64,000 nt of DNA from Anaerolineaceae bacterium UBA1363 (GCA_002306055.1 DBRR01000019.1:31119-95118), one strand, 5' to 3'; counted from the first letter of the stretch, positions 53,448 through 63,845 are shown. Numbers and translations: made by a program. The notes: generated by a model from the sequence alone, not told the origin.

Positions 53448-53862
53448 TCAAGAGTCAGATTCATAAGTCACAATGTGTTTTGGGTGCAAAGGAAGATTCA
53501 ATGATTCGGTCACAAAAAATGTTGGATATACCTGCATCTCCTGATTGTTCAATTGTGAGATCTCCAGCCAATCCAGGCGTTCCGGTAAACCTCCCAGGGT
53601 TTTACTGTTGGAAGTAATCACGCAATTGGGATCCCACATCATCAGGTAGTAAAACGCCAAGTCGTGGCAACTTAGCCCCTTGATGGTTCCAGCTTTTCCG
53701 CGAAAAAAGATTTCATGAATGAACGCCAGGCGCTCTACCTCAAACTTCCACCTTGTTTCTTCCAACCATCAGCACCTTGCCATCATCTATTAGAATCCCG
53801 CAAGCCCTCAGCCGAAACCAATCCGTGCCACTCGTAAACGTGCACTCCGTCTTGCCCAACAT
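53448..53862 (-). pseudogene. Nudix hydrolase pseudogene lacking the Nudix box
   Basis: Two frames join into one decayed gene. From an ATG at 53862 (AAGGAG ribosome site) the first frame reads CTFTSGTDWFRLRACGILIDDGKVLMV, the N-terminus of a Nudix hydrolase. It then stops, while the overlapping frame continues as LEETRWKFEVERLAFIHEIFF and on to IVTYESDS, the part that follows the Nudix box. About 25-30 codons with the GX5EX7REUXEE core are missing at the join near 53765, and the frame shifts there. The product would have no metal site. Confidence 0.75.
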
Positions 53863-54046
53863 GACTCCTTGAATATGATAATTTTATTCAAAAATTGTTA
53901 GACAGAACGATAATTTCTTTTTCCGCACCCCGTTTTGTTTTCAGCCTTAGCGAAAAATTAATACTATGCGCAACAATAGGTAAGTATAAGGGGTAATATT
54001 CTTAGGCAAAGTATCCAAATAAGAGACCTCCCCCACCCTCGCCAAA

Positions 54047-54244
54047 TCAGGCATCATCCTCATCTTCGGTAACCTCCCAATCAACATTGTCCTCATCCTC
54101 CTCGTCGAAGCCAGATGTGTCAGGGCTTGGTTGGTTAACGTGGAAGAAGAACATAAGGATCGGCAGGAAATCGTCCCCGAAAGGGAGAAGACAGCCTGAG
54201 TTGTTGTTTTGGTCCGAGCCCATTTTGTATGCCCTTTTGTCCAT
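54047..54244 (-). CDS. Small acidic protein coupled to the HEPN-like gene
   Basis: The 65-residue protein starts inside the stop of the gene before it (TAATG overlap). It has a hydrophobic middle (CLLPFGDDFLPILMFFFHV) and a strongly acidic tail with DEEDEDNVDWEVTEDEDD. No family is recognised. A small acidic protein coupled to a HEPN-like protein could be its inhibitor, but this is only a guess from position and charge. Confidence 0.5.
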   Translation of the reverse strand: MDKRAYKMGSDQNNNSGCLLPFGDDFLPILMFFFHVNQPSPDTSGFDEEDEDNVDWEVTEDEDDA

Positions 54245-54855
54245 TACTGGATGTTGAAAGTCTTGCGCAAGGTGTTCCTGACCTTGAAAGACTTCACAAA
54301 GTTTTGCAGTGAACGATTACAGGATTCACCCTCTTCGACCAATTCCTGTAAAACTTTCTCTTGCTCCTCCACTTTTTTATTCAGCAGCGCATGTACGAGT
54401 TCGTTCCTGATGGCGCACCAACCCTCGATCCTCGTCAAGGTATCGATCATCTGATCCCTGCCTGCAGTTCGGTTGATTTGCTTGTAAAGGATATCCAGGT
54501 AGTTGAGTGCGGGTTCATTGACCGTGTAGTCCGTTGACCACTCCAACAGCTCCTTGATTAATTTGATTTTGGCACTCACATTGCGGATACTAGGTTGCTT
54601 GGCGTTCAACACCTTGAGGGTGCTATCCAAGAGAGGTCGAACCTTGCTATTTCTGGTGATCTTCTCCCTCGTAGCGTTGGCAATCCCAGCATGGAACAAG
54701 AACGCGGAAAGGCGGTCTTCGATCAATGCGTAGAGGATGAAAATCGCTTCAAGGTGGAAACCCCCTGCCTTGGCGCGCTTGAACCGCTCCATCTGAATTT
54801 GATAGGCAGTCTTCTTTTCCATGTTTGATGTGACTGGAGCAATCTTGGGTGGCAT
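54244..54855 (-). CDS. HEPN-like protein, possible RNase
   Basis: The 203-residue protein is helical. It contains GGFHLEAIFILYALIEDRLS near 31-50, a pattern seen in HEPN/Abi-like proteins, and RNELVH at 150-155, a good Rx4H motif with the usual polar residue after Arg. HEPN proteins of this kind are often ribonuclease toxins in toxin-antitoxin, Abi or CRISPR-linked systems. The C-terminus is basic. It lies 67 bp after addA and overlaps the small acidic protein gene. A non-toxic HEPN scaffold is the alternative. Confidence 0.6.
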   Translation of the reverse strand: MPPKIAPVTSNMEKKTAYQIQMERFKRAKAGGFHLEAIFILYALIEDRLSAFLFHAGIANATREKITRNSKVRPLLDSTLKVLNAKQPSIRNVSAKIKLIKELLEWSTDYTVNEPALNYLDILYKQINRTAGRDQMIDTLTRIEGWCAIRNELVHALLNKKVEEQEKVLQELVEEGESCNRSLQNFVKSFKVRNTLRKTFNIQ

Positions 54856-54922
54856 ATTTCAGCTCTCATTCGATTCTTTTTGAACTAAATCAGGTACATT
54901 TCCAAATGATCTGTGTTGCATC

Positions 54923-57900
54923 TCATACCTCTACCAGACTGACTTCGCCCTGGTCATCCAGGAAGCACAACTGCCCGCTCATGCTTATGCCCAACTTGGA
55001 TTCCACAAAGGCCTTGTACTTACCAACCTGGGGAGAGTACTCCTGGATTAAGTGCTCTTTTTGCGCAAGTGAATGGATAGGATCGGTCTTGAAGTCAACG
55101 ATATGCCAGCCGTAATTATCCCGATAAAGCAGGTCAATGACCCTGTTCTCCACCTTATCATTGACAATGTCGGAGTAAGGCAATTCCGAGTGACGCTCAA
55201 GAGCAGCATTTACTTCGTTCCACAACGAATGTAAACGTAAACGGGCTAACAACTCGGTGGCACGCGCTATGACCTCCTGGCGCGTCGCTTCCGTTGCCAG
55301 GCCTGCCCGCCAGGCTTCTGACTCCAATAACGCATCCAAAGCCAGATCCCCCGGGAAAAGCCAGCGCTGCAGGGCTTTGTGGACGATAGAACCAAGTACT
55401 TTCCCTGAAACCTGACTGTCTGCCCGGGTGGCACGCCAGGATTGGAGCTGAAGATCTCTCTCAGGATCCTCCGGCAGTTCCGCCAGTCCAAAGGACTCAA
55501 CCGGCTGGTAGAGCGGCGCAAGGTCTTTGAGTACAGCTGGATCTTGCAGCAACACTTCTTCTTGGACCGCTGAAAGCGAAACCTCCCCCATCAAACACCA
55601 GACTCTGACTGGGTAATTTGACTGGGTTTGAACCACGAAAGGTTGCCCGCGTTTTTCTGAAAAATCCACGGATGGCAGACCAAGTGCATCATCCACATCT
55701 TTAGCCCACCCGGTCAGCTTTATTGCGCCTTCCTCCAATTTTGCGTGACCACTGATGATGAGCTTGGACTGCGCGCGCGTCAGGGCGACGTAGAAAATGC
55801 GCAAAGCTTCACATTTATCCTGGTCTTCATCCTGGAATTTTGCAAGGTTGTAGAGCATGGATGCAGGCTCGGTCTTAAACGTGACCCCCAGATCATCCGA
55901 GAGGAAAAAGCTGTTCCTGCCAGCCCTCTCCTGTCGACCGGCGTCTGCCAGGACCACGACCGGAAATTCCAGCCCTTTGGACCTATGGATGGTCATCAGA
56001 CGCACGGAGCCTTCAGCTTCCGCCGAGGCTTCGCCTTCACGCGCGCCAGCATCATTTAGCGTTTCGAGCATGTCCAGGAATTCTCTGACCGTGGCTGCTT
56101 TGCTCAGTTGCGTATCAGCGATTAGTTTGTCGAGGTTGCGCCAGAGGCGACCGGCAGCTTTGATGGACTGCCCCTGCTTCAGCCTGACTTCAGCAGTCGC
56201 GAGAATCGCGCGGTAGTCCAGCTCATCCACAACCCGCTTCAAGAGTTCAGCCACGGGCACCCTGTCGACCAGGGGTATCAGTTTATTAAGGATAACCCAA
56301 GCACGCCTGGCACTGGCCTGGTCTTGCTCACTTAACGAGCTTAGGTCTCCTTGCAAAGCTTCAAAATACGAAAGGTTGGATTGACGCAGCAAGAAGAGAG
56401 CCGCATCGCTCAAGCCAAAAGCCGGAGAACGCAGCAGCCCTGCAAAAGCCAGATCATCAAATGGGTCAGAAATGGCTCGCAGGATGTTCAACAGATCGCG
56501 GATTTCCGGCCGATCATAAAAGCCCTTGCCTGCAACCGTAACAAAAGGTATGCCTGCTTCTTCCAAAGCCTGTTCATAAAATGGGTACGCAGTTGTAGCC
56601 CGGAATAGCAGCACAACTTCATCCCAATTCTTTATTTGCCCCTCATCCTTTAGCTGTTGCAGACGGGCTGCCAACGCGCGGGCGGCTTGCAGTCGTCCAG
56701 TGGCGGTGTCTTCCCCTGCCCCTAAAACAAACTCGACGTGGGGAGAACGAACTGGATGTTTGGGTTCCTTGAGATCTGCCACAAGCGGTGTGTAAGGAAC
56801 GTAATACTTTTTCAGCGGATCTTCTTCCGTGCCTATGATATGAGCAAGAAGATCTCCAGTGGCATTCAAAAGCGCTTCGTGCGCCCGGTATGTGCGATCC
56901 AGGTCGATTACCAGGCCATGTTCATCACCGATACGCTTCTGCTCTTCTCTGAACACAGTGACATCCGCGCGGCGGAAGCGATAAATGGACTGGCGCATGT
57001 CTCCAACCATGAAGAGGCACCCGCGATCCCCAGCCAGGGCATTAACGATGTCGCGCTGGCGCGGATTGGTATCCTGGTACTCGTCCACCATCACCACATT
57101 CAGCTCTTCCCGCCATCGCTGACGGACTTCGGGGACGGCTAACAATTGCTGAGCATGAAATTCCAGGTCGTCGAAGTCCAAAGCCTGTCTGAGCGTTAAT
57201 TGGTCGACATATGCTTGCTGAACGCGATCAAATGCTACGCGCAATAAGGGAAGAATTTCAGCAAACTTTTCTTCTGCCTCCCTGGTAGGTGGCACATCTG
57301 TAGAGTTTTCACCTCCGGTCAGGGGGTCAATAATTTCTGCAAAGAAATGCCTGAGTTCCGCAATGATTGGCTTAACATGGCTTGTCTTTTTCCCCAGATT
57401 CATTGCCATGTAATTGCGCCTGGCGTTATACAGGTGCATGGCGCAAGTTATGGGATCATTCTCTGCGAACGCTTTTTCAGCTGACGACCAACAGCCCAAC
57501 AAATTTTGTACCATTTCCGCTAAGCCTGCACCTGCGTCTTCCAAAAGATCCCGCGAGTCAATGCCCCTCAACTCACTGATCGGATTAGTGATGAGAGGCG
57601 AATTCATGCGTCCTCTCAATTCGTCCAGTAAGCGGGAATTATTGTCAATCTCTAAATCAAATGTTTCCTGGGTTTCAAGCCGGCGATCCAACATTTGCGT
57701 GAGCAGTTTGGAAAGGTTGCTGACTGGGATGTTATATAACAAAGGCAGGAATCGTTCTTCTTTCACCAGCCTAGCCATTTCCTCTTCCACGACCTTGGCT
57801 TTGATCGCTTTGGAAAGCCCTTCATCTATCACATCAAAACGTGGATCCACGCCTGCTTCAGCAGGGTGATTGCGAATGATTTCAGCACACAGGCTGTGAA

Positions 57901-58237
57901 TAGTGCCAATGCGGGCTGAATCGATCTGCGAAGAGAGTTTTGACCAATAGAGTCGCTCTGACTCGTCGACCGCCTTTTCTTCCAATTCCATCAACTTTGA
58001 TCGCACACGCGAGCGCATTTCCTGGGCAGCCTTGATGGAAAAGGTAATCGCGGCGATGCTGCGGGGCTTGGTTCCGTCTGCCAAAAGGCAGGCATAACGC
58101 GCCACCAGCGTGGAGGTCTTACCACTGCCAGCTCCCGCCGTGACCACCACGTCCCTGCCCCGTTCAGTCGCAGCAATCTGCTGCTTTTCGTTCAGTGTGA
58201 ATAGTTTCAAAACCTGTTCAGTTATGTGGTTAGTCAT
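54923..58237 (-). CDS. addA: AddA-like helicase-nuclease (UvrD family)
   Basis: From the ATG at 58237 the product has 1104 residues. The UvrD helicase motifs are clear: Walker A TAGAGSGKTSTLVARYA near 35, VDEYQDTNPRQRDIV near 410, and MTIHRSKGLEFPVVVLADAG near 780. The C-terminal PD-(D/E)XK nuclease is visible in VIDLLYRDNYGWHIVDFKTD near 1055. With AddB it resects double-strand breaks and loads RecA. It starts 2 bp after addB, so they form one operon. Confidence 0.93.
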   Translation of the reverse strand: MTNHITEQVLKLFTLNEKQQIAATERGRDVVVTAGAGSGKTSTLVARYACLLADGTKPRSIAAITFSIKAAQEMRSRVRSKLMELEEKAVDESERLYWSKLSSQIDSARIGTIHSLCAEIIRNHPAEAGVDPRFDVIDEGLSKAIKAKVVEEEMARLVKEERFLPLLYNIPVSNLSKLLTQMLDRRLETQETFDLEIDNNSRLLDELRGRMNSPLITNPISELRGIDSRDLLEDAGAGLAEMVQNLLGCWSSAEKAFAENDPITCAMHLYNARRNYMAMNLGKKTSHVKPIIAELRHFFAEIIDPLTGGENSTDVPPTREAEEKFAEILPLLRVAFDRVQQAYVDQLTLRQALDFDDLEFHAQQLLAVPEVRQRWREELNVVMVDEYQDTNPRQRDIVNALAGDRGCLFMVGDMRQSIYRFRRADVTVFREEQKRIGDEHGLVIDLDRTYRAHEALLNATGDLLAHIIGTEEDPLKKYYVPYTPLVADLKEPKHPVRSPHVEFVLGAGEDTATGRLQAARALAARLQQLKDEGQIKNWDEVVLLFRATTAYPFYEQALEEAGIPFVTVAGKGFYDRPEIRDLLNILRAISDPFDDLAFAGLLRSPAFGLSDAALFLLRQSNLSYFEALQGDLSSLSEQDQASARRAWVILNKLIPLVDRVPVAELLKRVVDELDYRAILATAEVRLKQGQSIKAAGRLWRNLDKLIADTQLSKAATVREFLDMLETLNDAGAREGEASAEAEGSVRLMTIHRSKGLEFPVVVLADAGRQERAGRNSFFLSDDLGVTFKTEPASMLYNLAKFQDEDQDKCEALRIFYVALTRAQSKLIISGHAKLEEGAIKLTGWAKDVDDALGLPSVDFSEKRGQPFVVQTQSNYPVRVWCLMGEVSLSAVQEEVLLQDPAVLKDLAPLYQPVESFGLAELPEDPERDLQLQSWRATRADSQVSGKVLGSIVHKALQRWLFPGDLALDALLESEAWRAGLATEATRQEVIARATELLARLRLHSLWNEVNAALERHSELPYSDIVNDKVENRVIDLLYRDNYGWHIVDFKTDPIHSLAQKEHLIQEYSPQVGKYKAFVESKLGISMSGQLCFLDDQGEVSLVEV

Positions 58238-58239
58238 GG

Positions 58240-61200
58240 TTAAAACCCCGCTTTGTAACGCCAACACCAGGAAATTGCCGGGCAGTAGTCCGGGCAGCCG
58301 CCATCGGGAGTTTTTGGCACAAAATTGCCCGATCTGGCACCCTCCAGCACGTCCTTGATGTGCTCGCGTGCGACCTGGTAGGCTGCAGAGGGGCCTTTAT
58401 CCCACTCGGTTTTAAATTTCGAAAGTTTGAAAGAACTCGCTTTGGCATCACCAATCTTCCAGTAAAAGCCCTCTTCAACCTCACCGAGCATTAACGCGTC
58501 CTGCGCGGCAAGGGCATAAATGGGCAGCTGCAGACGCGTGCCATTCAGCAGGTCACTTTTTTCCAGGTGCATACTGCCTGACTTGTAGTCGATGACTCGA
58601 AGTGCACCTCCGTAATTCCGGTCAAGGCGGTCGATCACCCCGTGGATCTGAACTATGTCACCGTCGATGTCAAGCCTGAGAGCAGGCGTGTCGTTGATGC
58701 CGAACTTCTGTTCAAAACCGAATGCATTCCACTCGCCACGTGTTTCTTCCAGTGCGACCAGAGTTTTACGCAGCTTCTCGAGCAGCTCGGCTTTTTCCAC
58801 TTCCCAGAGTGCCGAAGGACGAAAGTCGAAATTATATGGTGCGGTGGCAAAGACCTCCGCTGCCACCTCATCGAGGATATCAAGAGGGGAAATCTCATCC
58901 TGACCTGCGCGGATGTAGACCAGTTCCAACACCCGGTGGTATACGCTGCCGCGCTGCGTTACATCCAGACCCAATTTTGGAAGGTCCTTGGGTTCAAGCT
59001 TCAGTGTGGCATCCACAAAGAACCTGAATGGGCAGGCTTTGAAGGTTTCCAGGCGAGAAGCGCTCCAAACATGATCTGAAGAATATTTTGAAGTGAGTTG
59101 ATCGCAAACCGCCGAGAGGTTGCCTTCATGATCCCCTTGTGCAAGTTTGGCACGGCGTTGGTCGAGGACCTGGTGGGCTTTTTGAAGTCCTTGCCAGCGA
59201 TTAGTTAGTTCCGCGTCCTGGGAATATTGCAGGGCTTGCTGCTGGACTGCCCAGAAAAGCAGTTCCTGGCTCGAAGCCGCTTCAGATTGGGGTCGCGGTT
59301 TGGAGGGGTTTACCTTCGTAACAGCATTTTTAGTGAACAGTTTTATGGTTGACTCCCAGTAAATGGAAGGTTGCCAATTCTCCCCTTCCTCGGTGAGGTA
59401 TGGGCGCGTAAGCAGCAAGTGCGTGTTAGCACGGCTAAAAGCCTGGTAAAAGGTGCTGGCTTGGTTGCGGCCTATGCGAGGTTCAAGCCTCAAATCCTCA
59501 CGCAGGTTTTCGTCCAGGAAGGGGTCGGGATTTTCAACAATCGGGAATAGCCCTTCCGCGAAACCTAAAAGCGCCACAGCCTCGTAGCGAGCGCCGCGCG
59601 CTTCAACCATCTTGCCAACGAACACTGCATTCCGGCGGGCCTCCCAGGGCTCTTGCACTGGGGTGCCCACCAGGGTTCCCTGCAGGTCAGCCAGAAATTG
59701 GGCATAATCGACTATCTTCGTGCCAACCACGCTTTCGCTCAGCAGCAGCGCCCTCAGCGCTTCCCCCAGCGAATCGCAGGCTTCGCAGTCGCGTTCATTG
59801 GTAATTCTCTCGTAGAAGCCCAATCCGTTGAGTGTATCTTCAAGCCATGCCACCCACTCGGTTTGCGAGCGGTTGGTCCCAATTTGAGAGAACAGCAACC
59901 AAAAATTTTCCAATCGTGACTGTAAAGCGGGCAGGTCAATTCCAGCTATGCGGTTTTTGCGACGGCGTTCTTCATCCGGGTGTTCGTCTGCGTTCTTCTG
60001 TGATCTCTGCAGCATCGGCCAGGCTTCATCCCATTGCTCCTTGCCGCTTACAATAATTGCCTGTTGGCTGGCGTTCTCAAGGTTTTCCAGGTCTTTGGGC
60101 TCCAACCCAAAATCAAAATAAGGCGAACGCAGCGTGTTGAGTAGGGAGCGTGTGGGATAGTCCTCCAGTGGCAGCCGCAAAAGCGAAACCAGCGCGAGCA
60201 CCACCGGCGATTCGCTCAGCGGATCAGTCTGCGAGAAGTGCACCTTGATACCAAATTCCTCCGCGGCGGAGCGAAGCAGCGGTTGATACATCTCCAAGTT
60301 GGCGGTGTAGATCGCGCAAGCGCCTAGTGGAACGTGCTCGCGGACGTGCAGCTGTTTGATCCAGCGCAGGGCTTCGCGCGCCTCATCAGCTTGCGAGCGG
60401 GTTTCAAGCAGGAATGGCTTTGGCGAGTCAAGCTTCTGGACTTCGCCGGGCTCCAGGACGTGCTGTTGCATGCGGAGGATCTTTTCGGGTAAGTTTGGTG
60501 AAGCTTTGAGTTCGTGGATCTCTGGAGATAGGTCCCTTTGTAGATCTTTGAGCACATCGATCGAACGTCCATCCACCTGGCGGTTAGAGCCCACTTCCCC
60601 TGTGAGGGTGATGAAGAGTTCGCCTGCCTGCTGGCCAAGCAGCTTAAGAAATAACCTTTGGGCTGTTGTGAAGGAGGTGAATCCATCCGCGATCACGAGG
60701 CTAAGGGGCGAGGACGAGGTTGGATTGTTTTCGAGTGCATTGATTGCCAACCAGGCTTGCCCTTCCCCATCAACCCAACCGATTGTCTCCAAGCGGGCAA
60801 GGAAGTGGTCGTAAAGAATTGCCAGTTCGCGCCGGGCAGGAGAGGCTTCGCGCGCGTACTCCAGGAAGTCTGAAGGCCTCACCATCGCGCTGCGCAGCTC
60901 GGCGAAGGCATCCCGCAGGACCGAGAGGAAGCCAGGCTTATCTTTGATTGCCGCGTAATGGATCAGCTCGCCGGTTGAATAGGCTTCGCGTACGGTTTCC
61001 TGGATCAGGCGGTGCGATAGCGCGGGTGAGATAACAGGCACAAAGGAGCCATTCTTCTCCAGGATCTCCTGGTAGAAGTTACGGAAACTCCCCACCCTTA
61101 CGCCCATTCCTCCGCCCGCCTCAGCTAAACGATATTTGAAATACGCCGCCTTTTGTGGGTTCGGCACCACCACCCACACCTGGGCAAGCGGACGCTCTTT

Positions 61201-61278
61201 ATGGACTGCCAGGATGCGATTGATACAGGCAGCGGTCTTACCTGCTGCTGGTGGTGCGATGATGAGGTTAGTTGTCAT
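58240..61278 (-). CDS. addB: AddB-like nuclease subunit
   Basis: The 1012-residue protein begins with a P-loop-like IIAPPAAGKTAACINRIL and is otherwise a helicase-like scaffold. The C-terminal nuclease has LRVIDYKSGS (QLR-VIDYK context) near 930. Iron-sulfur ligands are likely Cys in ETFKACPFRFFVD and the terminal CPDYCPAISWC, as in AddB proteins. It partners with AddA, encoded 2 bp downstream. It recognises Chi-like sites in other species; none can be named here. Confidence 0.88.
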   Translation of the reverse strand: MTTNLIIAPPAAGKTAACINRILAVHKERPLAQVWVVVPNPQKAAYFKYRLAEAGGGMGVRVGSFRNFYQEILEKNGSFVPVISPALSHRLIQETVREAYSTGELIHYAAIKDKPGFLSVLRDAFAELRSAMVRPSDFLEYAREASPARRELAILYDHFLARLETIGWVDGEGQAWLAINALENNPTSSSPLSLVIADGFTSFTTAQRLFLKLLGQQAGELFITLTGEVGSNRQVDGRSIDVLKDLQRDLSPEIHELKASPNLPEKILRMQQHVLEPGEVQKLDSPKPFLLETRSQADEAREALRWIKQLHVREHVPLGACAIYTANLEMYQPLLRSAAEEFGIKVHFSQTDPLSESPVVLALVSLLRLPLEDYPTRSLLNTLRSPYFDFGLEPKDLENLENASQQAIIVSGKEQWDEAWPMLQRSQKNADEHPDEERRRKNRIAGIDLPALQSRLENFWLLFSQIGTNRSQTEWVAWLEDTLNGLGFYERITNERDCEACDSLGEALRALLLSESVVGTKIVDYAQFLADLQGTLVGTPVQEPWEARRNAVFVGKMVEARGARYEAVALLGFAEGLFPIVENPDPFLDENLREDLRLEPRIGRNQASTFYQAFSRANTHLLLTRPYLTEEGENWQPSIYWESTIKLFTKNAVTKVNPSKPRPQSEAASSQELLFWAVQQQALQYSQDAELTNRWQGLQKAHQVLDQRRAKLAQGDHEGNLSAVCDQLTSKYSSDHVWSASRLETFKACPFRFFVDATLKLEPKDLPKLGLDVTQRGSVYHRVLELVYIRAGQDEISPLDILDEVAAEVFATAPYNFDFRPSALWEVEKAELLEKLRKTLVALEETRGEWNAFGFEQKFGINDTPALRLDIDGDIVQIHGVIDRLDRNYGGALRVIDYKSGSMHLEKSDLLNGTRLQLPIYALAAQDALMLGEVEEGFYWKIGDAKASSFKLSKFKTEWDKGPSAAYQVAREHIKDVLEGARSGNFVPKTPDGGCPDYCPAISWCWRYKAGF

Positions 61279-61462
61279 GGTCTTTCCATGTTTTCATTAG
61301 ATGAAATGTGAGGAGCAAAAAATAAAATCCATGATCATCAACAGCTTGATTGCAAAAATTCTTGGACTTGGAACTTCAAAGTTAATATGCTCAGAAAAAA
61401 TGTAAGAATACCCAACAGCAATATAAATATATTCGTTCTACTTTGCATATAGCTCTTTGCTG

Positions 61463-63781
61463 TTACAAAAATTCAGCAAGAATTGTTTCTACATTAAACG
61501 GGGTAAGATCATCAGATTCATTGATCCTAAATCTCATTTCTGCTTTTTCACATGTATCAACTAGTTCCCCACGAGCTTTGACATTCAATAAAAGGAGGTC
61601 GTATAAAGTCGGTTTATTTAGTTCTACCATCGCTTTTGAGATGAGAACGACATTATTAACGTTAGCCTCGATATTATTTACCCAGTTTGGATTAGATCGT
61701 AAGGCAACATCCATCCAAATTACTTTCATTTCTTCAAGGTCAAACAAAACAGGTAGGCATATTGTTGTTGGTGAGGCTAAATCCACTTTATTGACTACAG
61801 CTTTAGGTTCGAAGAGCTCTCCAGATCCAGGCTTTTCTCGATTCATCCATCCAAAAAAGCATTCTGGGATTTCATTAAAACCTTGTTCTGTGTAAGAATA
61901 TACATTAAAGACTGCATATCTAACTTTATTTTCTTGTAATACTTTTACATCCAGATCGATAAATTCACTAGCACCTTCTGGTGCATCAACTATATCTCCA
62001 CTATGGTAAAGGCCAAAAATATTGTCAGATCGAAGGTTAGTATAAGAAATGTGTTCGATATAATTCCACTCAGCATCATACAACCCAAGGGATAAATCAA
62101 TATCAGTTCTTATTTGCCTTGATAAATTCTGAGAACCGGACGGATTGCTTAAATTGAGAACATCTCTCCAATCTCGGATAGCATTATTATTCTCAGTTTC
62201 CCCTGTATCCTCCATTTCGAATAATAGTGCTTCATCAGAATCAAAATCGAAATCTTCTTCTGCCTCTTGATTACGATATTCACTAAAAGTATTTTCATCT
62301 ACTAGTACGTTTTTCCAATGGATGAAGGCACGAATTGTTTTGAGATTATTTCCTAGTTCAAACCTCGATCCGCGAGCATAGGTTTTTAAAGATCGGCCTG
62401 AGGAACGCTGGGCTAAGGGTACAAAAATTGTTTTAAGAACTGGATCGAGGTATACCTTGCCTAGAGGTGGTTTCATTTTGAATTGTCTAATCAATTCAAT
62501 TTCACAAATAGATACAACTTGACTGCAAAAATCCTCAGATAAGGGTAATAAGGACTTTTCTACAACTTGAACTTTAGCAATATTCCCCTTGGGGAAAAAC
62601 GCACGGGTATTTATTTCTTGGTTCCGGTTTTTAAAATGTGCTATTAGTTGTAGCAAAACTTGTGAAGATATCTGGTTCGCAATATTAGAAAAGGATTCGA
62701 TGAGAGTATTATGTTTTTGAGGGTATGTGCGTCCAAGATGATCCAACCTTCTTGCCATTTCCCCTGGGCGCTTTTCTAAAAGCTCTAAAACTCTCTCAAA
62801 GTTGTCTTCTTTCAAGGCTTTTTCTACTTCCCCAGCAAATGAATAAAGGACATCTCCTTTACGAACTTTCTTGAACGCTTCGTATGCAACAGGATACTGA
62901 GTGGAATAATCGCCAGGATGCAGTCTTTCCCCTATGCGAATCCATTTGCCTGGAAATCTCCCCATATCCTCTTCTATGTTTTTGCATCCATCCAGTAGAG
63001 ACAAAATCAATCTACGCTCAGGGCGGGTGAAACTTCTAAAACGAGTGTTACTGGCTAATGATATGTCTCCATCTGACAATGAGGTAACTAATCTTAAAAC
63101 GTCAGTTGCAGTTTTGATGTATTTTTTTACCAGATCACGTTTATCAGCATGAAATTCCAAAATATTGCTAATAATCAAGCTCAAAGTTTCTTTTGTTGGG
63201 ATTGTTTCTGGTAATCGCTCAATAAGATTGTCTGAATCGGCTTTTTGTATGTACCACCCTAGCAAATTCTGATCATGAATAGAAAGACTACCTCTTCCGG
63301 CTGCCATATCAATGAATATTTGGTCAAAATCACTAATTGAGCCAATATTTATTTCGCGAATTTGAAGATTGCCTTCATTCATTGGAATTCTTGATTGAGT
63401 AATATAGTCTGGCATCCATTGGCCATTAGTCCAGTAATGGACAAGTGCATTCATATATAAATCAAGTTCGGATAACGATGCTAGTTGCTCAGGGAAATTC
63501 TTATAGAATGGTTTGTGCTCAACATGAGAACCCACCATCTTGTTTAGAACAAAAACTAGTTGTTTGTATGATTCTACAAGGTAGTCTTTTGATTGATTTC
63601 GTAGAACATCGAAAAGTTCTCTGGAAAAAACAAATCCCAAATCCTCAATATTTTTGCACATTGATAAAACAATCTGAGAATTATCAACGGTGGAAGACGA
63701 GCTTCTCTCAACAAAGTACAATGTTTTCTTTTCTAACAAGACTTCGTTTATTTCGACGGGTGAAAAATTTGAGTTCAGCAT
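61463..63781 (-). CDS. TerD-domain stress protein with long N-terminal region
   Basis: From the ATG at 63781, which has an AGGAG ribosome site five bases upstream, the product has 772 residues. The C-terminal 200 residues resemble a TerD domain (IRTDIDLSLGLYDAEWNYIE, then SGDIVDAPEGASEFIDLDV). The large N-terminal part is helical and resembles the Ter-associated proteins found with RING domains in actinobacteria and myxobacteria, but no RING cysteines are seen. Ter systems act in stress, tellurite and phage response. The gene stands alone behind a strong promoter and next to addBA. A 13-codon longer start is possible. Confidence 0.72.
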   Translation of the reverse strand: MLNSNFSPVEINEVLLEKKTLYFVERSSSSTVDNSQIVLSMCKNIEDLGFVFSRELFDVLRNQSKDYLVESYKQLVFVLNKMVGSHVEHKPFYKNFPEQLASLSELDLYMNALVHYWTNGQWMPDYITQSRIPMNEGNLQIREINIGSISDFDQIFIDMAAGRGSLSIHDQNLLGWYIQKADSDNLIERLPETIPTKETLSLIISNILEFHADKRDLVKKYIKTATDVLRLVTSLSDGDISLASNTRFRSFTRPERRLILSLLDGCKNIEEDMGRFPGKWIRIGERLHPGDYSTQYPVAYEAFKKVRKGDVLYSFAGEVEKALKEDNFERVLELLEKRPGEMARRLDHLGRTYPQKHNTLIESFSNIANQISSQVLLQLIAHFKNRNQEINTRAFFPKGNIAKVQVVEKSLLPLSEDFCSQVVSICEIELIRQFKMKPPLGKVYLDPVLKTIFVPLAQRSSGRSLKTYARGSRFELGNNLKTIRAFIHWKNVLVDENTFSEYRNQEAEEDFDFDSDEALLFEMEDTGETENNNAIRDWRDVLNLSNPSGSQNLSRQIRTDIDLSLGLYDAEWNYIEHISYTNLRSDNIFGLYHSGDIVDAPEGASEFIDLDVKVLQENKVRYAVFNVYSYTEQGFNEIPECFFGWMNREKPGSGELFEPKAVVNKVDLASPTTICLPVLFDLEEMKVIWMDVALRSNPNWVNNIEANVNNVVLISKAMVELNKPTLYDLLLLNVKARGELVDTCEKAEMRFRINESDDLTPFNVETILAEFL

Positions 63782-63800
63782 TTTGCTCCTATTAAGATAA

Positions 63801-63845
63801 GATGACAGTTCAACTTTCAATTGTTAGTTGAATTTCTGCCATCTC
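63801..63845 (-). promoter_or_regulatory. Leader hairpin of the TerD-domain gene
   Basis: On the minus strand GATGGCAG plus TTCAAC pairs with GTTGAA plus CTGTCATC across a short loop, giving a long imperfect hairpin just ahead of the ribosome site. It may control translation or be a terminator-like attenuator, but no U tract follows. Confidence 0.4.

Noticed and set aside
53448..53765. Independent 105-residue hypothetical gene with a TTG start
   Set aside because: It continues the Nudix reading from the frame upstream and has no ribosome site of its own, so it is part of a pseudogene.
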